Source: Azospirillum sp. TSO35-2 (GTDB lineage Bacteria; Pseudomonadota; Alphaproteobacteria; Azospirillales; Azospirillaceae). Taken from it: a stretch of DNA of 61,364 nt. The DNA lies in contig NZ_LGRA01000021.1 in assembly GCF_003116095.1 (NCBI RefSeq), positions 730,345-791,708 on the forward strand, given 5' to 3'. Position numbers and translations under genes: made by a program. The notes beneath the pieces are model-generated. The model did no database searches. It was not told the DNA's origin and worked only from the letters and a program-made list of their open reading frames with translations. Shown one piece after another: positions 53,444 through 61,364 of the stretch; within the stretch, counting starts at the first letter, position 1, and every line of letters begins with the position of its first letter.

Positions 53444-54954
53444 GCCTGTCTGACTTTCTGTCCTCGCCCTGGGCGAAGTCGCATCCAGCGTACCGGGAAT
53501 CGGCGCTTTCCATCCTCCCGGCGCCAGAGTATGCGAATGCGGAGGTGCTGGTGGCGGGCCTCTATCGGTCCATCGGCATGCCCGGCGTGGCCGAGCGCGC
53601 CGTGCCGGGGAATGGCCGGCAATTGGATCGGGCCGTCGCGAAGAGCCGCGACATGGGCAAGCGCCCCGAGGGTGCCGCCTTGGAGGGCGAGGCGGCGCAC
53701 GCCCTGCTGAATGGCGTGCTCCAGAGTCCTAAGCTGCAAAACCAATCCGCCAAGCGGTTCATCCAGGTTACCCCGCTCGTAGGAGAGACGGCTTGGTTCT
53801 CCGGGTCAGCGCGCCTCGCGGGCAATCCCTGGCCGGCCGGGACATTGCTGCGGCGAATGGTCTGGTTGGGCTCAGACAGTCAGGAAGGCGCCGAGACGAT
53901 CTGGCAGCGGCTGTTCGGTGCCCTTGCCGTGGCCGATGGCGACGACGTATTCGCCCGCTTCCTCAGCGAGGAGCTGGCCGCGTGGTCCGGGCACTCCTGG
54001 GGCGATGAGCCCGTGATGCCAGGGGAAGGCGAGGTTTCCCTCCTGCCGCCTGGCGAGCTTGAGGGCCGGCCTTTCCCTGCGCGGCAGTTTGCGAGCGACC
54101 TAGCCGCGGTCATCGACGCCAAGCCGTTAATGACGCGGCGGCAGTGGACCAGCATGTTGGAGGCCCTGGTCCGCGTGGCAGCCGTCGCACACGTGGCCTG
54201 GCTCTGCGAGGTACAGCGGCGTATCTGGGACATGTTGCGCAAGGCGCTTGGTGGACGCATCGACGCGGTGCCCACCAGGGATCAGATCTATCCCTTGGCG
54301 TTGTCCTACCTGACGTTCGGCAAGGGCGCACTGGCCGAGCTCAAGGACCGTACGTCCGCCTATCTTCGCGCCCGGCTAGGCATTAACGCGTTGCTGTGGT
54401 CGCTCGACGACATCGGGGCCTCGCACGAGGGCGGGTTAGGCTGCGCTGCTGACTTCGAGCGCCTGCGGGGATCCGTGGCCAAGCACCAAGCCAAGCTCGG
54501 CGAGGTACTGGACCATCTGGAAGATCTCTCAGAATCCGAGGCGCGGACCTTGCTTTGCTCCAAGGGGATTGGCTCCAACCTCAAGGAATTCGCGCTCCAC
54601 GTTCTTTACCAGCGCATTCCCGCTGATACGCTGCTGCGCGGCTACGATCAGGGCTTCGTGCTGCGACGGAAAGGAACGGCGAGGTCCGCCCGGTGGATTT
54701 GCGCGCCAGGACCGCTCGCCATCCTGACGCTCGTGCATTGCTCACTCGCCGGCGTTGCCGGACCCCGGTCCGTCCAGCGCCTCGCCCAGCACATGGCGGC
54801 CTATGGCATTGGTGTGAACCACCGGGACATCGCCCGTAACGACCTTGGCCAGCAACTGCGGATGCTGGGTCTGGTCTTGGACAGCCCCGACGCCGAGACC
54901 GGCATGCTGCTGGTTGCCCCTTTCCAGGCTGCCGTTGGGATGGCAAGGCCATGA
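53440..54954 (+). CDS. Unknown 504-aa protein, DptG-like position
   Basis: Starts with GTG 53440 overlapping the ATPase stop and ends in an ATGA overlap with the 1804-aa gene. It is soluble and mostly helical; the C-terminal segment (SVQRLAQHMAAYGIGVNHRD, QQLRMLGLVLDSPDAETGM) resembles a winged helix. No catalytic motif was found. Its size and place between the DptF-like and DptH-like genes match DptG, the least conserved subunit of DptFGH. It probably bridges the two ATPases; sequence evidence for homology is weak. Confidence 0.7.
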   Translation: MSLSDFLSSPWAKSHPAYRESALSILPAPEYANAEVLVAGLYRSIGMPGVAERAVPGNGRQLDRAVAKSRDMGKRPEGAALEGEAAHALLNGVLQSPKLQNQSAKRFIQVTPLVGETAWFSGSARLAGNPWPAGTLLRRMVWLGSDSQEGAETIWQRLFGALAVADGDDVFARFLSEELAAWSGHSWGDEPVMPGEGEVSLLPPGELEGRPFPARQFASDLAAVIDAKPLMTRRQWTSMLEALVRVAAVAHVAWLCEVQRRIWDMLRKALGGRIDAVPTRDQIYPLALSYLTFGKGALAELKDRTSAYLRARLGINALLWSLDDIGASHEGGLGCAADFERLRGSVAKHQAKLGEVLDHLEDLSESEARTLLCSKGIGSNLKEFALHVLYQRIPADTLLRGYDQGFVLRRKGTARSARWICAPGPLAILTLVHCSLAGVAGPRSVQRLAQHMAAYGIGVNHRDIARNDLGQQLRMLGLVLDSPDAETGMLLVAPFQAAVGMARP

Positions 54955-57900
54955 TGCAACTTGCCGTCTGGCTGGCGGAGGTTGTCCGCGAGCGCGTCGT
55001 CGCCACCACGAAGGGGGCCGGAGAGGTGCGGCTCATCTTCCACGGCCCTCCGCTGGAACTGCTCCAGGCGGTGTTCGACGAGTTGACAAAGCCGGGCCTC
55101 GGGCTTGGAGTGCCCGTCGTGCTACAGGTGCCGGTGCTTCCCGCCGGAACCACCAACCCGCCCATTGGCCAGTCCGGGCCCTGCGAAGAAAGCCACCTCC
55201 TGGACCTACGGAACTCGCCCGCAAACCCCAGCTACATCGCGCTCGTCCCGCCGGGCGAGCGGGCTATCATGTCCGTCACCTCGACAACGGACGAATTCGG
55301 GCTCTCGGCGGCCAGCGACGGCAGCGAGGTCTTGTTTGGGAAATGGTGGTCCGACCCATTGGTCGAGGCCGTGCTGGCGGCTGGCCTCGACAAACTGGCC
55401 ATGGACGAGGGCCAGCGGATGGAAGCCGCCAGCCTAGTTGAGCGTGCCGCCGCCGCCGTGGATTCGGTCGACCCAGAGCAGAACCGCCGCACCTCCGTCT
55501 GGCGCCTGCTGTCGCGGATCTATTCCATCCCGGACTCCGGGGCAGGCATGGCGACGGGACTCAGCCTCGCCTGCGGCGTCCCGCCCATGGAGGCGGCGAC
55601 CCTGTCGGCGAGCGAGCAGCAGGCGATGCTGGACGGGGTTGTCGAGGCGCTGGCGGATGGATTCCGGCTCGGGCTGGATGCGCCGATGCAGGCTGCGTCG
55701 GCTGAGCAGCGTGCTTGGCTTGGGGCCTTCCTGGGCCATATCCGCGCGGTTTGCGATGTTCCCACGGCCCTTGAGCGGGCGGCAGAGCCATTCTACCTGC
55801 CCCAAGACGGCTGGTTTTTGTCCGAGGCGCCCGACTGGTGGAAGGGCCTCACGGCCGAGGCCTGGGCAGCGCTGCTGGCTGACGAGCCCGAGATCGCGGG
55901 CGATGTCCGCATTGAGGTCAAGAACGCTATCCTCCCACCAACCCGGGGCGCTCCGCTCATTGTTGAGGCCGCGGTCGAATTGGCCGTCCGGACAGTCTCC
56001 GAGGAGGACGCTCCCGTGGTTGTCCGTGTGGAGCGATCACCTGGAAAGTCGGCGGGCGGCTTTCCGCTGGAGTTGGAGGTCGACGGCGAGCAGGAGTACA
56101 TTGACGACTCGCCGCCGCGCCACAAGTCGCCATTGCAGTACAAGGGATCCGCTGAGGGCCACCGCCCGGCCTCGACCAAGGTAATTTCCCTGGCCAGCTG
56201 GGCGCCGGGCATCGTGGTTGCTTGCCGCTTGGCACGGAAGATCGTCCCGCCCAAGGTGCCGTCGGGCCGAGGGCGGGGAGCGAACTACGAGACCAGCATG
56301 GCCTTGCCTGGCCCCGGTCGCTACGAACTGCTCGTCTTCCTCTCCGAAGGGGTCTCCCTTGGAGCCCAGGCGAAGGGGACGGGTGGGGAGGGCACCGCGT
56401 CCGCCGAGCCCCTGGTGATCCCCGTTCGAGAGTTGCAGGAAGGTCGCCATCAGGTCGAGGTTGACCTCGATGGCGCTTTCCAGATCGACTTGCAGCTGTC
56501 GCGGATCGGTGAGGACGGCAAATCCAGGACGGAGACCTGCCGTGTCTTCCTATCCGTCGACGATGTAGCGGAGGATGGCTGCCGCAGCGAGTTCGAGCGC
56601 CTCATCAAGCTCAACCGGCGCCAAATCGAGCCGAGCGGCGCGAAGCCTGTCGTGCAACTGGCCCGGTCACGAACGAGCACCCTGCAAGGCTGGATGCTGC
56701 AGGCCCAGGCGGTCTCATCCTACCTCCCGCTCGTCCTTGCCGAGGATTACAGCGACCATTGGGCCGAGCCCGCGTGGGAAGAGGAAACAGGTCGCATTCT
56801 CTCTCGCGCGCGCTTCCTGCGCGACCCCCGGCCGCCAGCCAGCGAATTCGTCCCTCCCTCTGGTTTCCTGGAGGCCCGCGCCAAGCTCGCCGAGATGATC
56901 CGGGGCGACGACCACGCCAACCTCGTCGAGGCGGCGCCCCTCGGGGAGTGGCTACGCAGCCGGGATGGCTTCGCCGCCGCCCTGGAGCAATACATCGACG
57001 CCTACTCGGTCTGGCTAAGGGCCAGTCCGGAAGTCGCACGGTGGGTGGATGTCACCTGCATCGTTTCCCTGGAACCCGGCGGGCGCACGATCTCGCGGGT
57101 CCCGGACGCAATCATGTTGTCGCCGCTCCACCCCCTCCGACTTGTCTGGCACGCGGTTGCGCAAGGGCTGCTGGACTCGGCTGCGGTGAGCAATCGCCCT
57201 TGCCCGGCGGCTGGCGTCCTGGACCCTGGCGTCGTGCCCGACATCCTGCACCTGCCCCTGGCCTCTCCCGACGGGGTGGACAACGTTCCTTTTCTCGCCG
57301 TTGAGGTCAACTCCGACTACTGGTCGGTCCTCTGGAATGGAAACAAGCTGTCTTCCCTGGCAGCCCGTTCGCGCCAGGAACCGTTCGGGGCAGCGCTGGG
57401 GCTCGCGGTCGGCGGCATCTCCACCGGGTTCAGCGCGAGCCAAGTCGGCCGCGCCCTCGACAATGTCGCCGATGTGCTTTGTGCGAAACCCCGGCTGACG
57501 GTCCACGTAGCCAGTGCCGGCGGGGCGACCGAGGCCTGCAACGAAGGGCTGGTCAGCTGGTCGACGCGGAGGTTTAGCGAGCAGGGGAAGCATGACCGCC
57601 GGCACTGGCTGGGCACGCGGCACCTGGACGTGTTCGACGGCCGCGCGCTGGGCGAGATGCCGGAGGAAGCGGCGATCGCAATCCTGTCGGAAGACACGGG
57701 CAACCATGTCCGCTGGTTTGTCGGAGACCAACCGGGGTGTGCGCTAGACCTTGGCATCATCGCCCAGCTGGAATCTTCGGAGCCCGAGGCCACTCCTTCC
57801 TCGACCCGGTCGGTGCTAGGCGTCGGCGGTCTGATCCGGCATCGCGTGCGCAAGCAGCTGCCGGGCGCCTTCCTCTTGGAATCGCGCCAGTCGCTGGCCC

Positions 57901-60365
57901 CACCGTCCAGCGGGGATGTCCTCGCCGACAAGGTTGCCGCCCTAGCGTCCGGTCTAGAGAACACCGCCCCGGCGCCGATCGGGCTGAGGTTCGCTCCCGA
58001 CGTCCATGCGATCGCCGACATGCTGGAGGAAAAGAAGACTGACTTCGTCGCGATCTCGTCGTCTGCCGTCGACCCAGCTTGCTTCCTTGGAGGTTGGCTA
58101 CCGAACTCCTACCTCTGGGACTACGAGTTGCCGTCGTATTCCCACAGGGCTGGCGACACGAATGGATATTACCTTCTCTCCCGCATCAAGTCGCCTGACC
58201 GCGACAGCCTCAAGAAGGTGCTTTCGCGCCTGCCCGGCGGCGCCACGCTCGACGACACGAAGGTCGAGGCGATCCTCCTGGAGGTCGCCCGGCGTGGCAT
58301 CCCCACGATCCGCGGCCTAGCCGGCGATGACACGGGCGCGACGGGCGACCTTGGGTTGTTCGTGGCGGCCCGGCTCCTGCAAGATAGGTTCAGGACCACG
58401 GCCAGTGCTGACAGCATCCTCCCGGTGCTTGCGGGCACCGCGGAAGAGCCTAGGATCGCGCTCGTCATCCCGGTCGATCCGTTCCGGGGTTTCCTCGACG
58501 ATCTATCGAGGGCGCTGCACAAGGAACGGCCGGACGCCACGCTCTCGCGGCCAGACCTCCTGGTAGTGGGGATCTGCATGGATGGCCGGCGAGTCAGGAT
58601 TCACCTCACGCCCGTGGAAGTGAAGTGCCGCTTGGGCGAGGTGTTCCCGCCGAGCGACATCCAGGATGCGCTCTCCCAGGCAAAGTCGCTGTCGAGCCTG
58701 CTGGGCGCGCTTGCCAGCGAGGAAGGCCTTTCGGTTTGGAAGCTCGCTTACCAGAATTTGCTATTGTCAATCATCGGCTTCGGGATGCGTGTCTATAGCC
58801 AGCACCGCGACCTGTTCGGGGGCGCCGGCGACTGGTCGGCCTACCACGAGCGCGTCGCCGATGCGGTGCTCGCCGACCCTGGCGCCGTCACCATTGACCC
58901 CCACGGCCGCCTGCTTGTCGTGGACAACACCCCGGTCAGCGACGCGATCGACAAGGACCGGGACGGCTTCGAGGAAGTGATCGTCGTGGGCGGGCAGGAC
59001 GCGGGACATGTCATCGCTGGCGACGCCCAGGCGTTCTACGACGGCGTCAAGGCCAAGGTCGGCGACTGGGGCTTCTTCCCGCCGCTACCAAGCACGGCGG
59101 CGACCCCGGTTGTTCTTGATCACAGGTCTTCCGGCCCGGGCGACGGCGAGTACATTCAGGCACAGCCGGGCCTGTCGGACGAGGCGGAAGAGCTAGCGCC
59201 GGCTCAAGGGAATGCCCCAGGCCTCGAAATCGCTGCACGGAGCATTGCGGTCGAGATCGGAGAGACGGTTGATGGGTTCAAGCGCCGTCACGTGGGGCTC
59301 GCCCTGTCTGATACTCGGCTGAACCAGCTGAACATGGGCGTGGTCGGCGACCTCGGCACAGGCAAGACGCAATTACTGAAGTCGCTCATCCACCAGATCG
59401 GCTCGTCAGCCCCGAGCAACCGGGGCATCCGGCCCCGCATTCTGGTCTTCGATTACAAGCGAGACTATAGCAGCGCCGACTTTGTCGAGGCCACCAGCGC
59501 ACGGGTCGTCAAGCCGCACCGGCTCCCCCTCAACTTGTTCGATACGCGCGACCTGGGTGACTCGACGGTTCCCTGGCTCGATCGCTTCAGGTTCTTCGCC
59601 GACGTGCTTGACAAAATCTACTCGGGCATCGGCCCGGTCCAGCGTGACAAGCTTAAAAAGGCCGTCAGGCAGGCCTATGCCGGAGGAGTCCAGGCCCCGA
59701 CGATCTACGATGTCCATGCCGCCTATGCCGGGCTGCTCGACGGGAAGTCTGATGCGCCGATGTCCATCATAGACGATCTGGTTGACATGGAGATCTTCGA
59801 ACCCGACCCGGCGAAATGCATGACGTTCGCCGAGTTCCTGAACGGCACCGTGGTCATCTCCCTTGATGCGCTTGGGCAGGACGACCGGAGCAAGAACATG
59901 CTCGTGGCCGTGATGCTGAACATGTTCTACGAGAACATGCTCCGAATCCCGAAGCGACCCTTCGTCGGCACCGACCCGCAGCTGCGCGCTATCGATTCCT
60001 ACTTGCTGGTCGACGAGGCCGACAACATCATGCGGTACGAGTTTGACGTGTTGAGGAAGCTGTTGCTCCAGGGTCGGGAGTTCGGCTGCGGGGTCATTCT
60101 TGCGTCGCAATACCTGCGGCACTTCAAGGTGAACGCGACCGACTACCGCGAGCCCTTGCTGACTTGGTTCGTGCACAAAGTGCCGAGTGTCACGCCGACA
60201 GAGCTAGGTTCGCTAGGACTCGGCCCGGCTGCTGCGGAGCTTGCCGAGCGGGTGAAGACTCTCGGTAACCACCAGTGCCTGTACAAGTCGTTCGACGTAG
60301 CGGGCGAGATCGTCAGGGGCTTGCCGTTCTACGAGTTGCGCGCCCGAGAGTCCGGGGAGGCATAG
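54951..60365 (+). CDS. Giant protein with PD-(D/E)XK-like motif and HerA/FtsK-like ATPase (DptH-like)
   Basis: An 1804-aa protein. Residues 1-1150 hold beta- and helix-rich domains of unknown role. Around 1190-1230 a nuclease-like signature appears: PD at 1201-1202 (LSRPDLLVVGICMDG) and EVK at 1223-1225 (HLTPVEVKCRLGE), spaced as in PD-(D/E)XK enzymes. The C-terminal 350 residues are a HerA/FtsK/DUF87-type ATPase: Walker A GDLGTGKT (1466-1473), ILVFDYKRDYSSADF, LPLNLFDTRDL, and Walker B YLLVDEADNIM (about 1686) with REFGCGVILASQYL as sensor region. DptH, the large subunit of DptFGH, has the same size and C-terminal layout. Likely the DNA-engaging motor and nuclease of the system. Confidence 0.8.
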   Translation: MMQLAVWLAEVVRERVVATTKGAGEVRLIFHGPPLELLQAVFDELTKPGLGLGVPVVLQVPVLPAGTTNPPIGQSGPCEESHLLDLRNSPANPSYIALVPPGERAIMSVTSTTDEFGLSAASDGSEVLFGKWWSDPLVEAVLAAGLDKLAMDEGQRMEAASLVERAAAAVDSVDPEQNRRTSVWRLLSRIYSIPDSGAGMATGLSLACGVPPMEAATLSASEQQAMLDGVVEALADGFRLGLDAPMQAASAEQRAWLGAFLGHIRAVCDVPTALERAAEPFYLPQDGWFLSEAPDWWKGLTAEAWAALLADEPEIAGDVRIEVKNAILPPTRGAPLIVEAAVELAVRTVSEEDAPVVVRVERSPGKSAGGFPLELEVDGEQEYIDDSPPRHKSPLQYKGSAEGHRPASTKVISLASWAPGIVVACRLARKIVPPKVPSGRGRGANYETSMALPGPGRYELLVFLSEGVSLGAQAKGTGGEGTASAEPLVIPVRELQEGRHQVEVDLDGAFQIDLQLSRIGEDGKSRTETCRVFLSVDDVAEDGCRSEFERLIKLNRRQIEPSGAKPVVQLARSRTSTLQGWMLQAQAVSSYLPLVLAEDYSDHWAEPAWEEETGRILSRARFLRDPRPPASEFVPPSGFLEARAKLAEMIRGDDHANLVEAAPLGEWLRSRDGFAAALEQYIDAYSVWLRASPEVARWVDVTCIVSLEPGGRTISRVPDAIMLSPLHPLRLVWHAVAQGLLDSAAVSNRPCPAAGVLDPGVVPDILHLPLASPDGVDNVPFLAVEVNSDYWSVLWNGNKLSSLAARSRQEPFGAALGLAVGGISTGFSASQVGRALDNVADVLCAKPRLTVHVASAGGATEACNEGLVSWSTRRFSEQGKHDRRHWLGTRHLDVFDGRALGEMPEEAAIAILSEDTGNHVRWFVGDQPGCALDLGIIAQLESSEPEATPSSTRSVLGVGGLIRHRVRKQLPGAFLLESRQSLAPPSSGDVLADKVAALASGLENTAPAPIGLRFAPDVHAIADMLEEKKTDFVAISSSAVDPACFLGGWLPNSYLWDYELPSYSHRAGDTNGYYLLSRIKSPDRDSLKKVLSRLPGGATLDDTKVEAILLEVARRGIPTIRGLAGDDTGATGDLGLFVAARLLQDRFRTTASADSILPVLAGTAEEPRIALVIPVDPFRGFLDDLSRALHKERPDATLSRPDLLVVGICMDGRRVRIHLTPVEVKCRLGEVFPPSDIQDALSQAKSLSSLLGALASEEGLSVWKLAYQNLLLSIIGFGMRVYSQHRDLFGGAGDWSAYHERVADAVLADPGAVTIDPHGRLLVVDNTPVSDAIDKDRDGFEEVIVVGGQDAGHVIAGDAQAFYDGVKAKVGDWGFFPPLPSTAATPVVLDHRSSGPGDGEYIQAQPGLSDEAEELAPAQGNAPGLEIAARSIAVEIGETVDGFKRRHVGLALSDTRLNQLNMGVVGDLGTGKTQLLKSLIHQIGSSAPSNRGIRPRILVFDYKRDYSSADFVEATSARVVKPHRLPLNLFDTRDLGDSTVPWLDRFRFFADVLDKIYSGIGPVQRDKLKKAVRQAYAGGVQAPTIYDVHAAYAGLLDGKSDAPMSIIDDLVDMEIFEPDPAKCMTFAEFLNGTVVISLDALGQDDRSKNMLVAVMLNMFYENMLRIPKRPFVGTDPQLRAIDSYLLVDEADNIMRYEFDVLRKLLLQGREFGCGVILASQYLRHFKVNATDYREPLLTWFVHKVPSVTPTELGSLGLGPAAAELAERVKTLGNHQCLYKSFDVAGEIVRGLPFYELRARESGEA

Positions 60366-60368
60366 CCG

Positions 60369-60812
60369 ATGCCGGACTTCCTTACTCCAGACCAACGCTC
60401 GGAACGGATGTCGCGGATTCGCTCGCAAGACACCTCGCCCGAGCTGGCACTAAGGCGCGAGTTGCACCGGCTGGGCCTACGCTTCACGCTCCGGAACAAG
60501 AAGCTGCCCGGCAAGCCAGACATGGTGTTTCCCCGGCACCGGGCGGTGGTGTTCGTCCATGGCTGCTTCTGGCACCGCCACCCGGGATGCAACATTGCGA
60601 CGACGCCCAAGTCGAACACGCCATTCTGGCAAGAGAAGTTCAATCGCAATGTCGCGCGCGACGCGAGGGTTGTTGGCGAACTTGAGGCCCTTGGCTGGCG
60701 TGTCTTTGTAGCCTGGGAATGCGACGTCCAGTCTGGCATTCGGGCAAGGGAGACGGCGGCGCGGCTGGCACAGGCGATCCGTAGCGAACATGATCCGGTG
60801 CAACCGGCCTAG
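60369..60812 (+). CDS. vsr: Very short patch repair endonuclease Vsr
   Basis: A 147-aa Vsr endonuclease: TPDQRSERMSRIRSQDTSPE at the start, then KLPGKPDMVFPRHRAVVFVH with the catalytic Asp, and GCFWHRHPGC, the zinc-binding region. Vsr nicks beside T:G mismatches that arise when 5-methylcytosine deaminates, and so protects sites methylated by a Dcm-type enzyme. ATG 60369 lies three bases after the stop of the 1804-aa gene, placing it in the same operon as the methyltransferase, which explains its presence. Confidence 0.93.
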   Translation: MPDFLTPDQRSERMSRIRSQDTSPELALRRELHRLGLRFTLRNKKLPGKPDMVFPRHRAVVFVHGCFWHRHPGCNIATTPKSNTPFWQEKFNRNVARDARVVGELEALGWRVFVAWECDVQSGIRARETAARLAQAIRSEHDPVQPA

Positions 60813-61041
60813 ATGTCTGATCCTGGTGATTGGTGGTATTCTTCAGCAACCTGTTAAAGGCGGTCCGATCCAAGACGCGCTTCTGAGTGCTGCGGCTTTG
60901 ATGGTCGGCGCTGGATGTGAGTTCGGTAAATACGTGTCGCCCGAGGGCTTCGCCTGATTCCCGTCATCGGTCGACGGACGCTGAAGGTTGATGAGCGCTT
61001 CTCCCGCGACCCGCCGGACGTCGACCTCCCGGACGGCGCAG
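60813..61041. other. Gap after vsr
   Basis: About 230 bp between two convergent genes. No gene, clear hairpin terminator or repeat was recognised. It marks the right boundary of the methylase island. Confidence 0.4.
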
Positions 61042-61364
61042 TCAAGCGGCGCACCAGTCGCGCCACAGGTCGCGGTAGGCCGCCTCCAGATGGCGGGTGA
61101 AGCGGGGGCCGTCGCACAAGGGGCCGGCGGCCATGCGGTCGCGCAGGCCGGCCCGCAGCGCCGCCAGCCGGTTGCGGTCGGCGGCCAGTCCGGCGGCGAT
61201 GGCGAGGTAGCCGTCAGGTGACCCGGCGATCAACTCCGGCAGGCCGGCGGCGGTCAGGTGGGCGACCGAATGGCGGGCGCAGAAACGGTCGCCGCCGCCC
61301 AGCGTCACCACCGGCACCCCCATCCACAGCGCCTCCAGCGTCGTCAGCCCGCCCGAATAGGGGA
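61042..61364 (-). CDS. SPINDLY/OGT-type glycosyltransferase, C-terminal part
   Basis: The 3' end of a gene that continues past the right edge of the window. Coding runs to the last base (SGGLTTLEALWMGVPVVTLG). The segment PVVTLGGGDRFCARHSVAHL with the C-terminal AYRDLWRDWCA is typical of the O-linked N-acetylglucosamine transferase family (TPR-OGT/SPINDLY) common in Azospirillum and magnetospirilla, where it glycosylates proteins such as flagellin. Only about 107 codons are visible; the TPR repeats would lie outside the window. Confidence 0.85.
   Translation of the reverse strand, partial: PYSGGLTTLEALWMGVPVVTLGGGDRFCARHSVAHLTAAGLPELIAGSPDGYLAIAAGLAADRNRLAALRAGLRDRMAAGPLCDGPRFTRHLEAAYRDLWRDWCAA

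Noticed and set aside
1..61364. CRISPR arrays, rRNA and tRNA genes
   Set aside because: No regularly spaced repeats and no cloverleaf or rRNA signature were seen on reading both strands by eye; weak candidates near 50000 lacked a T-loop consensus.

Overview
This is a GC-rich window, probably from a plant-associated alphaproteobacterium of the Azospirillum type. That placement is inferred from base composition, the IS5/IS6/IS110 mobile-element load, two large uptake-plus-catabolism operons and a partial SPINDLY/OGT-type glycosyltransferase at the right edge. Nothing in the window fixes the genus. No rRNA, tRNA or CRISPR array was recognised.

Layout. (1) 1-3540 is a mobile-element graveyard: facing copies of an inverted repeat, a Tn3 transposase scrap, a LysR regulator and an IS5-type transposase. 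(2) 3542-17034, all minus strand, is one long catabolic operon read right to left: flavin reductase, aldehyde dehydrogenase, luciferase-like monooxygenase, alpha/beta hydrolase, carboxymuconolactone-decarboxylase-like protein, NIPSNAP protein, quaternary-amine ABC importer (ATPase, permease, binding protein), AA_synth protein, GhrA-like reductase, a frameshifted MFS transporter and a GAF/PucR regulator. The enzyme set matches the described trigonelline (N-methylnicotinate) pathway (TgnA/B/C/D) or a close relative. (3) 17690-29419, minus strand, is a second operon: polyamine-type ABC importer, ThDP enzyme, IclR regulator, two proteins of unknown function (581 and 246 aa), M19 dipeptidase, succinate-semialdehyde-type dehydrogenase and RidA. 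A perfect palindrome at 29631-29647 lies upstream. (4) 29700-38177 is an accessory patchwork: IS110, IS5 and IS6 remnants, a TetR/hydrolase divergent pair, decayed antitoxin genes, a class II Fic protein and an 840-bp IS427-group element with TA target duplication.

(5) 38178-49573, plus strand, is the most unusual region. It holds a damaged membrane protein, then a 948-aa protein with a trypsin-like protease, an EndoG-like nuclease and an M15-like peptidase domain, then two more trypsin-like proteases, then a 1079-aa STAND-type ATPase. All three serine-protease triads are intact. It looks like an undescribed, protease-centred conflict (anti-phage type) system. (6) 50055-60812, plus strand, is a tight five-gene operon: C5-cytosine methyltransferase, AAA ATPase, 504-aa protein, 1804-aa protein with a PD-(D/E)XK-like motif plus a HerA/FtsK-like ATPase, and a Vsr endonuclease. 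The ATPase trio has the sizes and order of DptF/G/H of phosphorothioate-dependent restriction but is paired with a 5mC methylase, suggesting a methylation-linked restriction system. A serine-recombinase scrap separates the two islands. (7) The window ends in the 3' part of an OGT-like gene.

All functions are read from motifs and family resemblance by eye; no search or alignment was run.
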